Origin: SIG710 sp045604985
GTDB lineage: Bacteria > Bacillota > Clostridia > Oscillospirales > CAG-272
Length of the DNA: 28,469 bases
Assembly (NCBI GenBank): GCA_045604985.1
Contig: JAZUPD010000047.1
Location: 1-28,469, forward strand
Direction: 5' to 3'
Shown here in pieces: positions 16,599-24,554 of this stretch (positions are counted from its first letter, which is position 1; each line of letters opens with the position of its first letter). A program made the position numbers and the translations under genes. The notes under the pieces were generated by a model. That model was not told where the DNA came from. It searched no databases and saw only the letters and a program-made list of their open reading frames with translations.

Positions 16599-16679
16599 AT
16601 TTACATTCATTCTTCCCCTTTGTGGCGAGGGTCTCGGTAACGACCTGCGGTCATATCATTAAAAAAGGCGTAAAGATGA

Positions 16680-16719
16680 AGCACCTGCGTAAAAACGCAG
16701 GTGCTGTCGTTTGTTTTAT
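16680..16719 (+). terminator. Rho-independent terminator after the ComM-like gene
   Basis: AGCACCTGCGT (16680-16690) and ACGCAGGTGCT (16695-16705) form a perfect 11-bp stem with an AAAA loop, followed by the loosely T-rich GTCGTTTGTTTTATT. It lies between converging genes. Confidence 0.8.
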
Positions 16720-16757
16720 TAGTTGATTAAAAAAATACTATTTATAATATTTAAGAA

Positions 16758-17513
16758 TCAAGGCTTTCTCTTCAGCTTTTCGACATAGGTGCCAATGAGA
16801 AATTTGGGTAGCTTCATCGTTCTGCCTATTCTTGACGGTTGTTTTATAAATCTATACAGCCATTCAAACCCTGTTTTACAAAAAATTTTCGGTGCGCGCT
16901 TAACTATGCCCGAATAGACATCGAGACTTCCGCCAAGAGCCATACAGACTTTTACGCACTTGGAAAGCTGTTCTTTATTATCAAATATCCATTTTTCTTG
17001 TGCGGGTACTCCGAGGCAGACAAAAAGAAGCTCTGCTCCCGATGCGATGATTTCATTGATGATCCTCTGGCTCTCCTCGCCCTCCTTTTTAAAATACCCG
17101 TCCCCTGTTCCTGCGGTGCAAAGCCCCGGGTATTTTTTTGCCATATTTTCTGCGGCAAGGGAGGCAACTCCGGGTTTTCCGCCGAGAAAGTATACCTTAT
17201 GGCCCGTTTTTGCACAAAATTCTATCATTCTTTCGCCCAGCTCAACTCCCGGAACGCGTTCCTTCATCGGTGTTCCGAGAATTTTTGCGGCTTTTATGAC
17301 TCCAATGCCGTCCGGAACTATCATTTCGGCAGAATTTATCAGTTCAAAATATTCGTTTTTTTCAATACAAAGTTGAACGATCTCTGCGTTTGGTGTATAG
17401 ACCGCCTTTATGCCCTCTCCTTTTTCAATATGCTCCCCGAGGAGTGCCGCCGCCTCGTAAAGAGTCAAATCGTCAAAGTTTATTCCTCTTACGCTTATTT
17501 TACCGGTCATCAT
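16758..17513 (-). CDS. WecG/TagA/CpsF family glycosyltransferase
   Basis: 251 aa. Members (GT26) transfer a sugar, classically N-acetylmannosamine, to undecaprenyl-diphospho-GlcNAc on the inner membrane face, starting teichoic-acid linkage units or capsule repeat units. Visible signature: YTPNAEIVQLC with the conserved Thr and Asn, VPDGIGVIKAAKILG with the catalytic Asp, the mid-protein YFLGGKPGVASLAAENM and LLFVCLGVPAQEKWI, and the Arg-rich C-terminal tail EWLYRFIKQPSRIGR that holds the membrane and the substrate. No other teichoic acid gene is near. The first of two adjacent ATGs is favoured by GAGGA seven bases upstream. Confidence 0.94.
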   Translation of the reverse strand: MMTGKISVRGINFDDLTLYEAAALLGEHIEKGEGIKAVYTPNAEIVQLCIEKNEYFELINSAEMIVPDGIGVIKAAKILGTPMKERVPGVELGERMIEFCAKTGHKVYFLGGKPGVASLAAENMAKKYPGLCTAGTGDGYFKKEGEESQRIINEIIASGAELLFVCLGVPAQEKWIFDNKEQLSKCVKVCMALGGSLDVYSGIVKRAPKIFCKTGFEWLYRFIKQPSRIGRTMKLPKFLIGTYVEKLKRKP

Positions 17514-17543
17514 TTTACCGTCCTCATCTTTTTATTACATATT

Positions 17544-17572
17544 ATCTTACCATACAGCAGAAATTTTTTCAA
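17544..17572 (-). promoter_or_regulatory. Probable sigma-A type promoter of the TagA gene
   Basis: On the minus strand TTGAAA (17572-17567) is followed after 17 bp by TAAGAT (17549-17544), a 4/6 match to the -10, 30 bp before the ATG. Confidence 0.5.
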
Positions 17573-17707
17573 TATATAAATGAAAAAAACTTTTTTGTCC
17601 TAACAATGATAGGAATGTGAAGCGAAAGAACCATTCAAATAAAATCAACTTGGAGCTTCTTGTGGGCAGAAATATCGGTGCAAAGATCTATTTTGAGGTT
17701 TTTATTG

Positions 17708-17724
17708 TACTGTATTGAACAGTA
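17708..17724. promoter_or_regulatory. Inverted repeat upstream of the antiporter promoter (candidate operator)
   Basis: TACTGT-ATTGA-ACAGTA is a perfect 6+6 inverted repeat with a 5-bp centre, ending 19 bp before the -35 element at 17744. No T-tract follows on either strand, so it is not a terminator. The remaining 17514-17707 sequence holds only the TagA promoter as far as I can see. Confidence 0.4.
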
Positions 17725-17743
17725 AAAAAATTTTGCTTTTCTA

Positions 17744-17772
17744 TTGACAAAATACGACAAGTGTGTTATCAT
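17744..17772 (+). promoter_or_regulatory. Sigma-A type promoter of the antiporter gene
   Basis: TTGACA at 17744-17749, 17-bp spacer, TATCAT at 17767-17772. Transcription would begin around 17779, which rules out any start codon upstream of it. Confidence 0.75.
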
Positions 17773-17778
17773 ATTTGA

Positions 17779-17805
17779 GCGTGATTGCAAAGGCTGTGAT
17801 CACGC
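17779..17805 (+). promoter_or_regulatory. 5'-end hairpin of the antiporter leader
   Basis: GCGTGAT (17779-17785) pairs perfectly with ATCACGC (17799-17805). It begins at the predicted transcript start and ends 21 nt before the ribosome site. No T-tract; possible stabiliser or control element. Confidence 0.45.
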
Positions 17806-17840
17806 CTAATTTATGTGAGATAAAAGAGGAAGAAAATAAA

Positions 17841-19145
17841 GTGAACACATTATTATCTGTTTCGATCGCACTTCTTGCGGGTCTTATAATGACCAGATTA
17901 TTTAAACCCTTAAAGCTTCCATCCGTAACCGCTTATCTAATTGCGGGTGTGCTTATTGGCCCATATTGCCTCGGTGCATTCGGAATAAACGGTCTCGGAT
18001 TTTCAAATATGGCGGCTGTTGAGCATCTGGGGATGATCTCGGACGTTGCTCTCGGCTTTATAGCCTTCTCCATCGGAAACGAATTTCGTCTGAACGACTT
18101 GAAAAAAACCGGTAAGCAGGCGCTTGTCATAGGTGTTTTTCAGGCACTCATGGCAACATTCTTTGTTGACCTTGCCCTTCTCGCTGTTTTCTATCTTATG
18201 CCGGGAAAGATAAGCCTTCCTCAAATTCTGACACTCGGAGCAATCGCAACTGCAACAGCTCCTGCCGCAACTCTTATGGTCGTTCGTCAGTACAAGGCAA
18301 AGGGCCCTCTCACAAAGATTCTTCTTCCCATAGTTGCTCTTGACGATGCGGTTGGGCTTGTGGTTTTTGCTGTGTCCTTCGGAATTGCAAAGACAATGGT
18401 AAGCGGTGAAATGGACATTCTTTCAATCATCGTAAATCCCTTGGTTGAAATATTCTGCTCACTTCTTCTCGGCGCAATTATGGGCTGGGTTCTAACAATG
18501 CTCGAAAAGCTCTTTAATTCAAATACAAACCGTCTCAATCTAACGATTGCGGCAGTTTTTCTCACCGCTTCTATATCAATGCTGAAATTTGATATAGGGC
18601 CTGTACATATCCATTTTTCATCACTCCTCACCTGCATGATGCTGGGAACGGTTTTCTGCAATATCTGTCCTCTCTCCGAGGATCTTATGAAGGCATCTGA
18701 CAAATGGACGTCGCCTCTTTTTGCTCTTTTCTTCGTTATCAGCGGTGCAGAGCTTGAGCTTGGGGTGTTTACAGAGGCGGCTATCGTGATAATTGGTATC
18801 GTTTATATCATTTTCCGCTCTCTTGGAAAGTATTTCGGTGCATTAGGAAGTGCAAAGATGGTAAAATGTGAACCTCAGATATGCAAATATCTTGGAATAA
18901 CGCTACTTCCCCAGGCGGGAGTTGCCCTTGGAATGTGTGCAACTGCGGCCACACAGCTCGGTGCGGCAGAGGGGAATCTCATTAGAAATATAACGCTCTT
19001 TGCTGTACTTGTTTATGAGCTTATAGGACCTCTGCTTACAAGACTGGCACTTCAGGCTGCAGGCGAAATCGCTCCTATTTCGGATGAGGTCAAGAACCGT
19101 CGTCAAACAAAGCTCGAGGAAGCGGGACATTCGGGCAAAAAATAA
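17841..19145 (+). CDS. CPA2-family cation:proton antiporter
   Basis: 434 aa integral membrane protein with 11-13 hydrophobic segments of the Na+/H+ exchanger fold (monovalent cation:proton antiporter-2). Diagnostic pieces: LPSVTAYLIAGVLIGP, LGFIAFSIGNEF, ATATAPAATLMVVRQYKAKGPL and the ion-binding VALDDAVGLVVFA with paired Asp residues. It exchanges Na+ or K+ for protons. There is no TrkA-N/RCK domain, so it is the short form. I chose GTG 17841, preceded by GAGGA; the longer frame from 17763 overlaps the promoter -10 and cannot be translated from that transcript. The C-terminus is a short charged tail. A terminator follows at 19165. Confidence 0.92.
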   Translation: MNTLLSVSIALLAGLIMTRLFKPLKLPSVTAYLIAGVLIGPYCLGAFGINGLGFSNMAAVEHLGMISDVALGFIAFSIGNEFRLNDLKKTGKQALVIGVFQALMATFFVDLALLAVFYLMPGKISLPQILTLGAIATATAPAATLMVVRQYKAKGPLTKILLPIVALDDAVGLVVFAVSFGIAKTMVSGEMDILSIIVNPLVEIFCSLLLGAIMGWVLTMLEKLFNSNTNRLNLTIAAVFLTASISMLKFDIGPVHIHFSSLLTCMMLGTVFCNICPLSEDLMKASDKWTSPLFALFFVISGAELELGVFTEAAIVIIGIVYIIFRSLGKYFGALGSAKMVKCEPQICKYLGITLLPQAGVALGMCATAATQLGAAEGNLIRNITLFAVLVYELIGPLLTRLALQAAGEIAPISDEVKNRRQTKLEEAGHSGKK

Positions 19146-19164
19146 TTTTAACAAAAACCAAAAA

Positions 19165-19202
19165 GGGCTGACTTATTAAAAAATGAGTCAGCCCCTATTT
19201 TG
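19165..19202. terminator. Rho-independent terminator of the antiporter gene
   Basis: GGGCTGACT (19165-19173) pairs perfectly with AGTCAGCCC (19186-19194), followed by CTATTTTGT on the plus strand. On the minus strand it is followed by TTTTTGG, so it may work both ways. Confidence 0.85.
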
Positions 19203-19264
19203 TAAGTAGTATTTAGCTAAGTCCCCTTCATCATAAACGTCTAAACATAAACTAAACTTCTTTC

Positions 19265-19305
19265 CGTATTTAAAAATAAAAGTGCTGTACCAAACGGCAC
19301 AGCAC
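19265..19305 (-). terminator. Rho-independent terminator of the transketolase genes
   Basis: Ten-base arms 19282-19291 and 19296-19305 (one mismatch) around AAAC; read on the minus strand it is followed by TTTTATTTTTA. The hairpin core (CTGTACCAAACGGCACAG) resembles the 5682-5705 hairpin. Confidence 0.87.
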
Positions 19306-19319
19306 ATTTATCTTTACCA

Positions 19320-20267
19320 TTATTTCTTGAGAGCAATGACTTTCTTTGCGTTCTCGCAAAGCTCCTTTGGCGTAAGTCCATATTCCTCAAGCAGAGCAGG
19401 AACGGTACCGCTCTTTCCAAATTTATCCTTAACTCCGACGCGAAGCACAGGAACGGGATATTCCTCGCAGACCACCTCGGAAACAGCACTTCCGAGACCG
19501 CCAATGATATTATGTTCTTCTGCTGTAACGATTGCACCCGTTTCCTTTGCCGCCTTGATTATAATATCTCTGTCGATGGGCTTGATTGTGTGAATATTGA
19601 TAACTCTTGCAGAAATACCCTCTGCTTGCAGCATCTCAGCAGCTTCTATTGCCATTGAAACCATAAGACCTGTTGCAACAAAGGTAACGTCACTGCCGCC
19701 TACGACTTCGACCCCCTTGCCGATCTCAAATTTATAATCTTCACCGATATTAAAAATAGGAGTTGCAAATCTTCCGAAGCGCAGGTATACGGGACCGTCC
19801 AAATTGATAGCCGCTTCAACTGCAGCATAAGCCTCAACAGCGTCTGAAGGATTTATTATGGTCATTCCCGGAATAGTGCGCATAAGGGCGATATCCTCAA
19901 GGCATTGATGAGTAGCCCCGTCCTCGCCGACTGTGATACCCGCATGGGTTGCGCCTATCTTAACTGCAAGATGCGGATAACCGATGGAGTTTCTTACCTG
20001 CTCAAAGGCGCGCCCTGCCGCAAACATTGCAAAGGAAGATGCAAAAACGCATTTTCCGGTGGACGCAATGCCCGACGCAACACTCATCATGTTTCCCTCT
20101 GCGATTCCGCAGTTAAAAAATCTTTCGGGAAACTTTTTCTTGAAAACCCCCGTCTTTGTTGCTGCCGCAAGGTCAGCATCGAGAACGAGAAAATCATATT
20201 TTTCGCCAAGAGAAGCAAGAGCTTCGCCATAAGCCTCTCTCGTGGCCTTCTTTTCATAATTCATCAT
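19320..20267 (-). CDS. Transketolase, C-terminal subunit (split enzyme)
   Basis: 315 aa, equal to the pyrimidine-binding (PYR) and C-terminal domains of a full transketolase. Visible motifs: VLDADLAAATKTG, FNCGIAEGNMMSVASGIA with the ThDP-activating Glu, GATHAGITVGEDGATHQCLEDIALMR, and VTAEEHNIIGGLGSAV in the C-terminal domain. With the N-terminal subunit encoded just upstream it forms the ThDP enzyme that moves two-carbon units between pentose-phosphate sugars in the cytoplasm. AGGAGG lies eight bases before ATG 20267, and the upstream gene ends 14 bp earlier, so the subunits are made from one message. Confidence 0.94.
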   Translation of the reverse strand: MMNYEKKATREAYGEALASLGEKYDFLVLDADLAAATKTGVFKKKFPERFFNCGIAEGNMMSVASGIASTGKCVFASSFAMFAAGRAFEQVRNSIGYPHLAVKIGATHAGITVGEDGATHQCLEDIALMRTIPGMTIINPSDAVEAYAAVEAAINLDGPVYLRFGRFATPIFNIGEDYKFEIGKGVEVVGGSDVTFVATGLMVSMAIEAAEMLQAEGISARVINIHTIKPIDRDIIIKAAKETGAIVTAEEHNIIGGLGSAVSEVVCEEYPVPVLRVGVKDKFGKSGTVPALLEEYGLTPKELCENAKKVIALKK

Positions 20268-20281
20268 AGCTCCTACCTCCT

Positions 20282-21103
20282 TTAAGCCTTAAGATCGCTT
20301 ATAGCCTGCTCATACTGCTCGGCGTTTGGTGCTGAACCGTGCCAGATGACATTGTTTTCCATAAAAGATACGCCCTTTCCCTTCACCGATTTTGCAATGA
20401 TGGCAGTGGGTCTGCCCTTGCAAGCTCTTGCTGCAGCAAAAGCAGCTTCGATCTCATCGAAATTATGAGCGTCTATCATAATAACATTATAGCCGAATGC
20501 CTCAAGCTTCTTATCGAATGGAGTAGGATTCATAACGTCGGTAATTGCGCCGTCGATCTGAAGACCGTTCCAGTCCAGAATAACGCAGAGGTTGTCCAGC
20601 TTATAGTGGTTTGCGAACATGGATGCTTCCCAAACCTGTCCCTCTTCGCTTTCGCCGTCTCCGACAATGGTATAAACTCTGTAATTCTTACCATTGACCT
20701 TGCCTGCAAGAGCCATTCCGCAAGCGGCAGAGATGCCAAGCCCCAGTGAACCCGTCGTCATATCAACTCCGGGAGTATTTTTCATATCGGGGTGTCCCTG
20801 AAGGAAAGAGTCTGCCTTGCGAAGCGTTTTAAGCAGTTCCTTATCAAAATAACCCTTTTCGGCAAGAACTGCATAGAGGGCGGGGGCACAGTGTCCCTTT
20901 GAAAGAACGAAGCGATCGCGATCCTCCCACTTTGGATTTTGGGGATCAATATTCATTTCTTCGAAATAGAGATATGCAAGGATATCCGAGATAGAGAGCG
21001 ATCCGCCGGGATGACCGGATTTTGCATTGTAAACGCCTTCGATAGCACCCAATCTTATACTGCGGGCGATCTCGGAAAGCTCATTTTTTCTGGTCTGTTC
21101 CAT
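20282..21103 (-). CDS. Transketolase, N-terminal subunit (split enzyme)
   Basis: 273 aa, the ThDP pyrophosphate-binding half of transketolase. It shows SGHPGGSLSISDILAYLYF, RFVLSKGHCAPALYA, the GHPDMKNTPGVDMTTGSLGLG block, and the ThDP/Mg motif GDGESEEGQVWEASMFA ending in VILDWN. Works with the C-terminal subunit next to it. Split transketolases are common in Clostridia and archaea. I chose ATG 21103 because AGGAGG lies nine bases upstream; the frame stays open to 21139, but that part overlaps the promoter's downstream region and has no ribosome site. Confidence 0.94.
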   Translation of the reverse strand: MEQTRKNELSEIARSIRLGAIEGVYNAKSGHPGGSLSISDILAYLYFEEMNIDPQNPKWEDRDRFVLSKGHCAPALYAVLAEKGYFDKELLKTLRKADSFLQGHPDMKNTPGVDMTTGSLGLGISAACGMALAGKVNGKNYRVYTIVGDGESEEGQVWEASMFANHYKLDNLCVILDWNGLQIDGAITDVMNPTPFDKKLEAFGYNVIMIDAHNFDEIEAAFAAARACKGRPTAIIAKSVKGKGVSFMENNVIWHGSAPNAEQYEQAISDLKA

Positions 21104-21143
21104 ATATTTTATCCTCCTGACAGATTTACTTACACACATATAT

Positions 21144-21172
21144 ATTATATTACATAGACCTTATTTTGTCAA
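21144..21172 (-). promoter_or_regulatory. Sigma-A type promoter of the transketolase genes
   Basis: On the minus strand a consensus TTGACA (21172-21167) and TATAAT (21149-21144) are separated by 17 bp: a perfect match in both boxes. Confidence 0.88.
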
Positions 21173-21227
21173 GAGCCAATAGGTTTTATATACGACCAAC
21201 ATAAGTAAAAATTTTTTGTTTTACGAC

Positions 21228-21256
21228 TTGAACTTTCTACGCATATGTGATATAAT
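21228..21256 (+). promoter_or_regulatory. Sigma-A type promoter of the exonuclease-to-cyclophilin gene run
   Basis: TTGAAC at 21228-21233, 17-bp spacer, TATAAT at 21251-21256. Divergent from the transketolase promoter, 55 bp apart. It makes any start upstream of ~21263 impossible and supports TTG 21300. Confidence 0.83.
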
Positions 21257-21299
21257 AAGATGTTATGTTATGTCTATCAATAGGATAGGAGGAAATATT

Positions 21300-22385
21300 T
21301 TGGAAGAAACACTGAAATTGCGATCGGGTGCTACCATAGGGCTCTTGAAAAAGAGCGATCCCGATTTTCGTAAATATCTTACAAGAACAACGCTTTCCCA
21401 GCTTCATCTTCAGCCCGGCGGAGACCCCGTGGCTTTTACATATTCACCCGAAGGAGAGGAGATTGTTTTCTATTTCGACCCCCTTTTTGTAAAGGAAGCT
21501 CCTCCCGAGGTTTGGTATGGTAAAAGCGGAGAGAGCATGACTCTTCCAAGCGGAAACATAATTGAAAAAATGAGCACAAGACGCGCATCAGATAACGGCT
21601 TTTATTCAAAGGAACGCCTTGAACAGATGTTTTATCGTCCTATCGAGGAGCCTGTTGCATACACTGTGCGTGCTGACGGCACAACGGTATTCTTCTATGA
21701 TAAAAAAACCGCTTTGCGTCTTCCGATGATGTGCGTGAAATGCAATAAAAAGGTAAGATTTAAGCACAAAATGTGCGAGGACTGCTATGAAGAAGAAATG
21801 GCTATCCGCCGTGCAGAGGGAGACCGCCACAGAAGCGCATATTACGGCATGGACCCGAAGAAGATACTCTTTTTTGACCTTGAGCTTACAGGATTTTATG
21901 CAAGAGATGAAATAATTTCAATTACCATAATCAACGGACTCGGAGAGCTTGTAATAGACACTCTCGTAAGACCCGACCACACTAAAAAATGGAAAAAGAC
22001 CGAGAAGATCCACGGCATAACTCCCGATATGGTTGAGGATGCACCTCTTCTTTCGGACCTTGTGCCAACCATCAAAAATATATTTGAGAATTGCGAGCGT
22101 CTTATTGCATACGGTGTTTCCACCGATTACAGTCACATTAAATACATCTACGATACCGAAGAGGAGCAGGAGGTACTGCACGAAAAGGTTCGCTGCTGTG
22201 CAAACGAATTCGTCCGCTATGCACAGGAACACCGCCCCGATGTGGTTCACGCAAGCCTTATTGATGCAATGGAGTGCTTTGACATCGAATGGCAAGGCGT
22301 TCCCCACAGTTCGCTGGCAGATACCTATGCCTGCGCTGCGGTCTGGGATAGACTTTTCCCCAATTATTACAAAAAAGAGGACTAG
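21300..22385 (+). CDS. DEDDh 3'-5' exonuclease domain fused to a duplicated N-terminal module and four-Cys knuckle
   Basis: 361 aa. Residues ~188-355 form a DnaQ-like exonuclease: FDLELTG (D193, E195), HGITPDMVEDAPLL, STDYSHI (D276) and HSSLADT (H336, D341) give the D-E-D-H-D set. The N-terminal ~185 residues are not usual for this family. They contain two similar ~33-residue units (32-64 and 107-139, both with L-x-Q, PVA-x-T and G-x-x-VF-aromatic), then C145, C148, C159, C162, a likely zinc knuckle. Closest guess is a ribonuclease H-like exonuclease acting in repair or RNA turnover. Start is TTG 21300, with AGGAGG seven bases upstream; in-frame ATGs upstream have no site or precede the promoter. 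Confidence 0.82.
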   Translation: MEETLKLRSGATIGLLKKSDPDFRKYLTRTTLSQLHLQPGGDPVAFTYSPEGEEIVFYFDPLFVKEAPPEVWYGKSGESMTLPSGNIIEKMSTRRASDNGFYSKERLEQMFYRPIEEPVAYTVRADGTTVFFYDKKTALRLPMMCVKCNKKVRFKHKMCEDCYEEEMAIRRAEGDRHRSAYYGMDPKKILFFDLELTGFYARDEIISITIINGLGELVIDTLVRPDHTKKWKKTEKIHGITPDMVEDAPLLSDLVPTIKNIFENCERLIAYGVSTDYSHIKYIYDTEEEQEVLHEKVRCCANEFVRYAQEHRPDVVHASLIDAMECFDIEWQGVPHSSLADTYACAAVWDRLFPNYYKKED

Positions 22386-22389
22386 AAGT

Positions 22390-22695
22390 ATGTTTTTTGA
22401 TAAGCTTTTCGGTGCAGACAAGCCTGCATCTCCCCAAACGGAAAACGTTGAGATTCTTACCACGACATATTCTCCGGAGGAAAGAGCCATAATCGAGAGC
22501 ATCCTTCGGGATGCTGACATCCCATATCTTGCAAGAGAAAGGGGTACGGGCGAGGTTGTCAGAATAGTCATGGGCTCAAACAGCACCTTCGGATGCGATT
22601 TTTACGTTGACAAGGAAAATCTGGAGGACGCTCTTGCTCTCATCTCCTATGAAGAGGCGGATGAAGAGCCGGAGGAAGGCTCGGAGGATCTTTGA
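22390..22695 (+). CDS. DUF2007-like small protein
   Basis: 101 aa, soluble, acidic C-terminus (EEADEEPEEGSEDL). The middle (ILTTTYSPEERAIIESILRDADIPYLARER, then VRIVMGSNSTFGCDFYVDKENLEDALALI) fits the DUF2007 'putative signal transducing protein' fold, a small ferredoxin-like alpha/beta domain of unknown role. It begins four bases after the exonuclease stop, with GAGGAC as ribosome site in the last codons of that gene, so the two are coupled. The longer frame open upstream in this register overlaps the exonuclease and is not used. Confidence 0.72.
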   Translation: MFFDKLFGADKPASPQTENVEILTTTYSPEERAIIESILRDADIPYLARERGTGEVVRIVMGSNSTFGCDFYVDKENLEDALALISYEEADEEPEEGSEDL

Positions 22696-22735
22696 TCCAA
22701 AAGCTGGTCAAAATTTAAATTATTCAGAGGTAAAA

Positions 22736-23911
22736 ATGAAGGAGATATTTCTTTGCAAATGCGGTGAGATCGTACTTAAGGGTGCAAATCACAGCTTTTT
22801 TGAAAATGCTCTTATAAAGGAACTTAAATTCAGACTAAAGACCTTTGGCACCGTTAAGGTTAGCCATGCCCAGAGTACCGTCTACGTTGAACCCTCGGAG
22901 GGTGTCGATCTTGACGGAGTTTTTGATGCGCTTACGAGAGTTTTCGGCATAGTAACCATCGAGCGTGCGGCAGTTGCCGAAAAGGATATGGATGCTATCA
23001 AGGAAACTATAAGAGAATATATTCCCGAATTTATGTCTGACAAAAAGACCTTTAAGGTTGAGGCTAAGCGTGCAGACAAGAGATTTCCCTTGAAATCTCC
23101 CCAAATTGCCGCAGAAAGCGGTGGTGCGGTACTTTCCGCCTGCCCGTATCTGCGTGTTAATGTGAAAAAACCCGATGTCGTCGTCAGAGTTGAGGTAAGA
23201 GAGAATGCTGCTTATATAAGTGCCGGATCATTTAAGGGTGCGGGCGGTATGCCCGTTGGTACAAACGGAAAGGGGCTTTTGCTTCTTTCGGGCGGAATCG
23301 ACTCCCCCGTTTCGGGATATATGATGGCAAAGCGCGGCGTTAAGATAGACGCAGTACATTTTGAAAGTTTCCCCTATACAAGCGAGAGAGCAAAGGAAAA
23401 GGTGCTGGAGCTTGCAAGGCTCGTCACCAGATATTCGGGCAGTATGCTGGTTCACGTCGTTTCTCTGACAAAGATTCAGGAGGAGCTTGCAAAGAACTGC
23501 GATGAGGAGTATTTTACACTGCTTCTTCGTCGTTATATGATGGCGATAGCAGAAAAAATTGCCGAGAAAAACGACTGCCTTGCACTGATAACGGGAGAGA
23601 GCGTCGGTCAGGTTGCTTCGCAAACAATGCAGGCAATTTCGGTTACAAATGAGGCGGTTTCTTTGCCCGTTTTCCGTCCCTGCATAGGAATGGATAAGGA
23701 GGAGATCGTTCAGATCTCGAGAAAAATAGACACCTTTGAAACGTCAATACAGCCTTTTGAGGATTGCTGCACCGTGTTCACGCCCCGCCATCCAAAAACC
23801 AGACCCGAGCTACGAAAGGTGCTTGAACAGGAAAGAAAACTCGATTTTGACGTTCTAGTTGAAGAAGCCGTCAACACAAAAGAGGAGATATACATCCCCT
23901 TTGAGGCATGA
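22736..23911 (+). CDS. thiI: tRNA uracil 4-sulfurtransferase ThiI
   Basis: 391 aa with the three ThiI regions: N-terminal ferredoxin-like domain (CGEIVLKGANHSFFE), THUMP domain (~60-165), and PP-loop ATP pyrophosphatase with SGGIDSP (S185-D189). It activates U8 of tRNA by adenylation and inserts sulfur to make 4-thiouridine, and can deliver sulfur for thiazole. There is no C-terminal rhodanese domain, so like the Bacillus enzyme it should take sulfur from a dedicated desulfurase; none is encoded here. ITGESVGQVASQT and the Cys-containing EDCCTVF are also typical. I chose ATG 22736 (AGAGG upstream); the frame is open back to 22607 inside the DUF2007 gene. Confidence 0.96.
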   Translation: MKEIFLCKCGEIVLKGANHSFFENALIKELKFRLKTFGTVKVSHAQSTVYVEPSEGVDLDGVFDALTRVFGIVTIERAAVAEKDMDAIKETIREYIPEFMSDKKTFKVEAKRADKRFPLKSPQIAAESGGAVLSACPYLRVNVKKPDVVVRVEVRENAAYISAGSFKGAGGMPVGTNGKGLLLLSGGIDSPVSGYMMAKRGVKIDAVHFESFPYTSERAKEKVLELARLVTRYSGSMLVHVVSLTKIQEELAKNCDEEYFTLLLRRYMMAIAEKIAEKNDCLALITGESVGQVASQTMQAISVTNEAVSLPVFRPCIGMDKEEIVQISRKIDTFETSIQPFEDCCTVFTPRHPKTRPELRKVLEQERKLDFDVLVEEAVNTKEEIYIPFEA

Positions 23912-23942
23912 TTTGGATATAAAAAAGAAAGGTGCTCTCGTT

Positions 23943-24554
23943 ATGGCAGAAAAAGAAAAGCTTAAGATTCCTTATCCTGTCATAGTTGAAGGAAAATATG
24001 ACAGATTGAGGCTGATAAGCGTTATAGATGCACAGATATATACCACAGACGGCTTCGGCGTGTTTTCAAAGAGTGAAAAGCTTGCGCTTTTCCGTGCTCT
24101 TTCAAATAAAACCCCGATAATACTTCTGACCGACAGCGACGGCGCAGGAAAGCTTATCCGCTCCCACATTGCTTCATCAATTCCGCAGGAAAAACTGATT
24201 CAGCTTTATATCCCACAGATAAAGGGTAAAGAAAAAAGAAAATCCGAGCCCTCAAAGGAGGGTACTCTCGGAGTTGAAGGCATGGAAAGAGAGCTTTTGC
24301 GATCAATTTTTGATCCTTACGCATCAGATGGCAAAAGTACCCCCGATGCTTATGCCGCATCCCTGGAAAACCCTCTCTCAAAGGTGGATTTTTACCGTGA
24401 CGGGCTTTCGGGGCGGGAGAATAGTGCAAAAAAACGGGATGAGCTTGCAAAAAAACTGTCTCTTCCGTGCGGAATGACCGCAAATGCACTCCTTGCTGCA
24501 TTGAAACTTCTTTTGACATATGAAGAATATCTTGAAAAGGTAAAGGAATTATGA
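23943..24554 (+). CDS. rnmV: Ribonuclease M5 (5S rRNA maturase)
   Basis: 203 aa. N-terminal Toprim domain: VIVEGKYDRLRL with catalytic E16, FGVFSKSEK, and LLTDSDGAGK with the DxD metal pair. The C-terminal part (GVEGMERELLRSIF and onward) is the M5-specific region. In Firmicutes this enzyme cuts both ends of 5S rRNA precursor in the ribosome. The product is slightly longer than the Bacillus protein (~186 aa). The start ATG 23943 follows AAAGGTG. Its stop codon overlaps the start of the Mini-III gene, so two rRNA maturation nucleases are coupled. Confidence 0.92.
   Translation: MAEKEKLKIPYPVIVEGKYDRLRLISVIDAQIYTTDGFGVFSKSEKLALFRALSNKTPIILLTDSDGAGKLIRSHIASSIPQEKLIQLYIPQIKGKEKRKSEPSKEGTLGVEGMERELLRSIFDPYASDGKSTPDAYAASLENPLSKVDFYRDGLSGRENSAKKRDELAKKLSLPCGMTANALLAALKLLLTYEEYLEKVKEL

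Noticed and set aside
16839..17579. Plus-strand open frame (246 codons) opposite the TagA gene
   Set aside because: The minus strand encodes a clear WecG/TagA protein with catalytic residues; the plus frame is a shadow with biased Phe/Cys composition.
17708..17724. LexA (SOS) box
   Set aside because: CTGT-N5-ACAG has the wrong spacing for the proteobacterial box (N8) and does not match the Gram-positive LexA site; an unidentified operator is safer.
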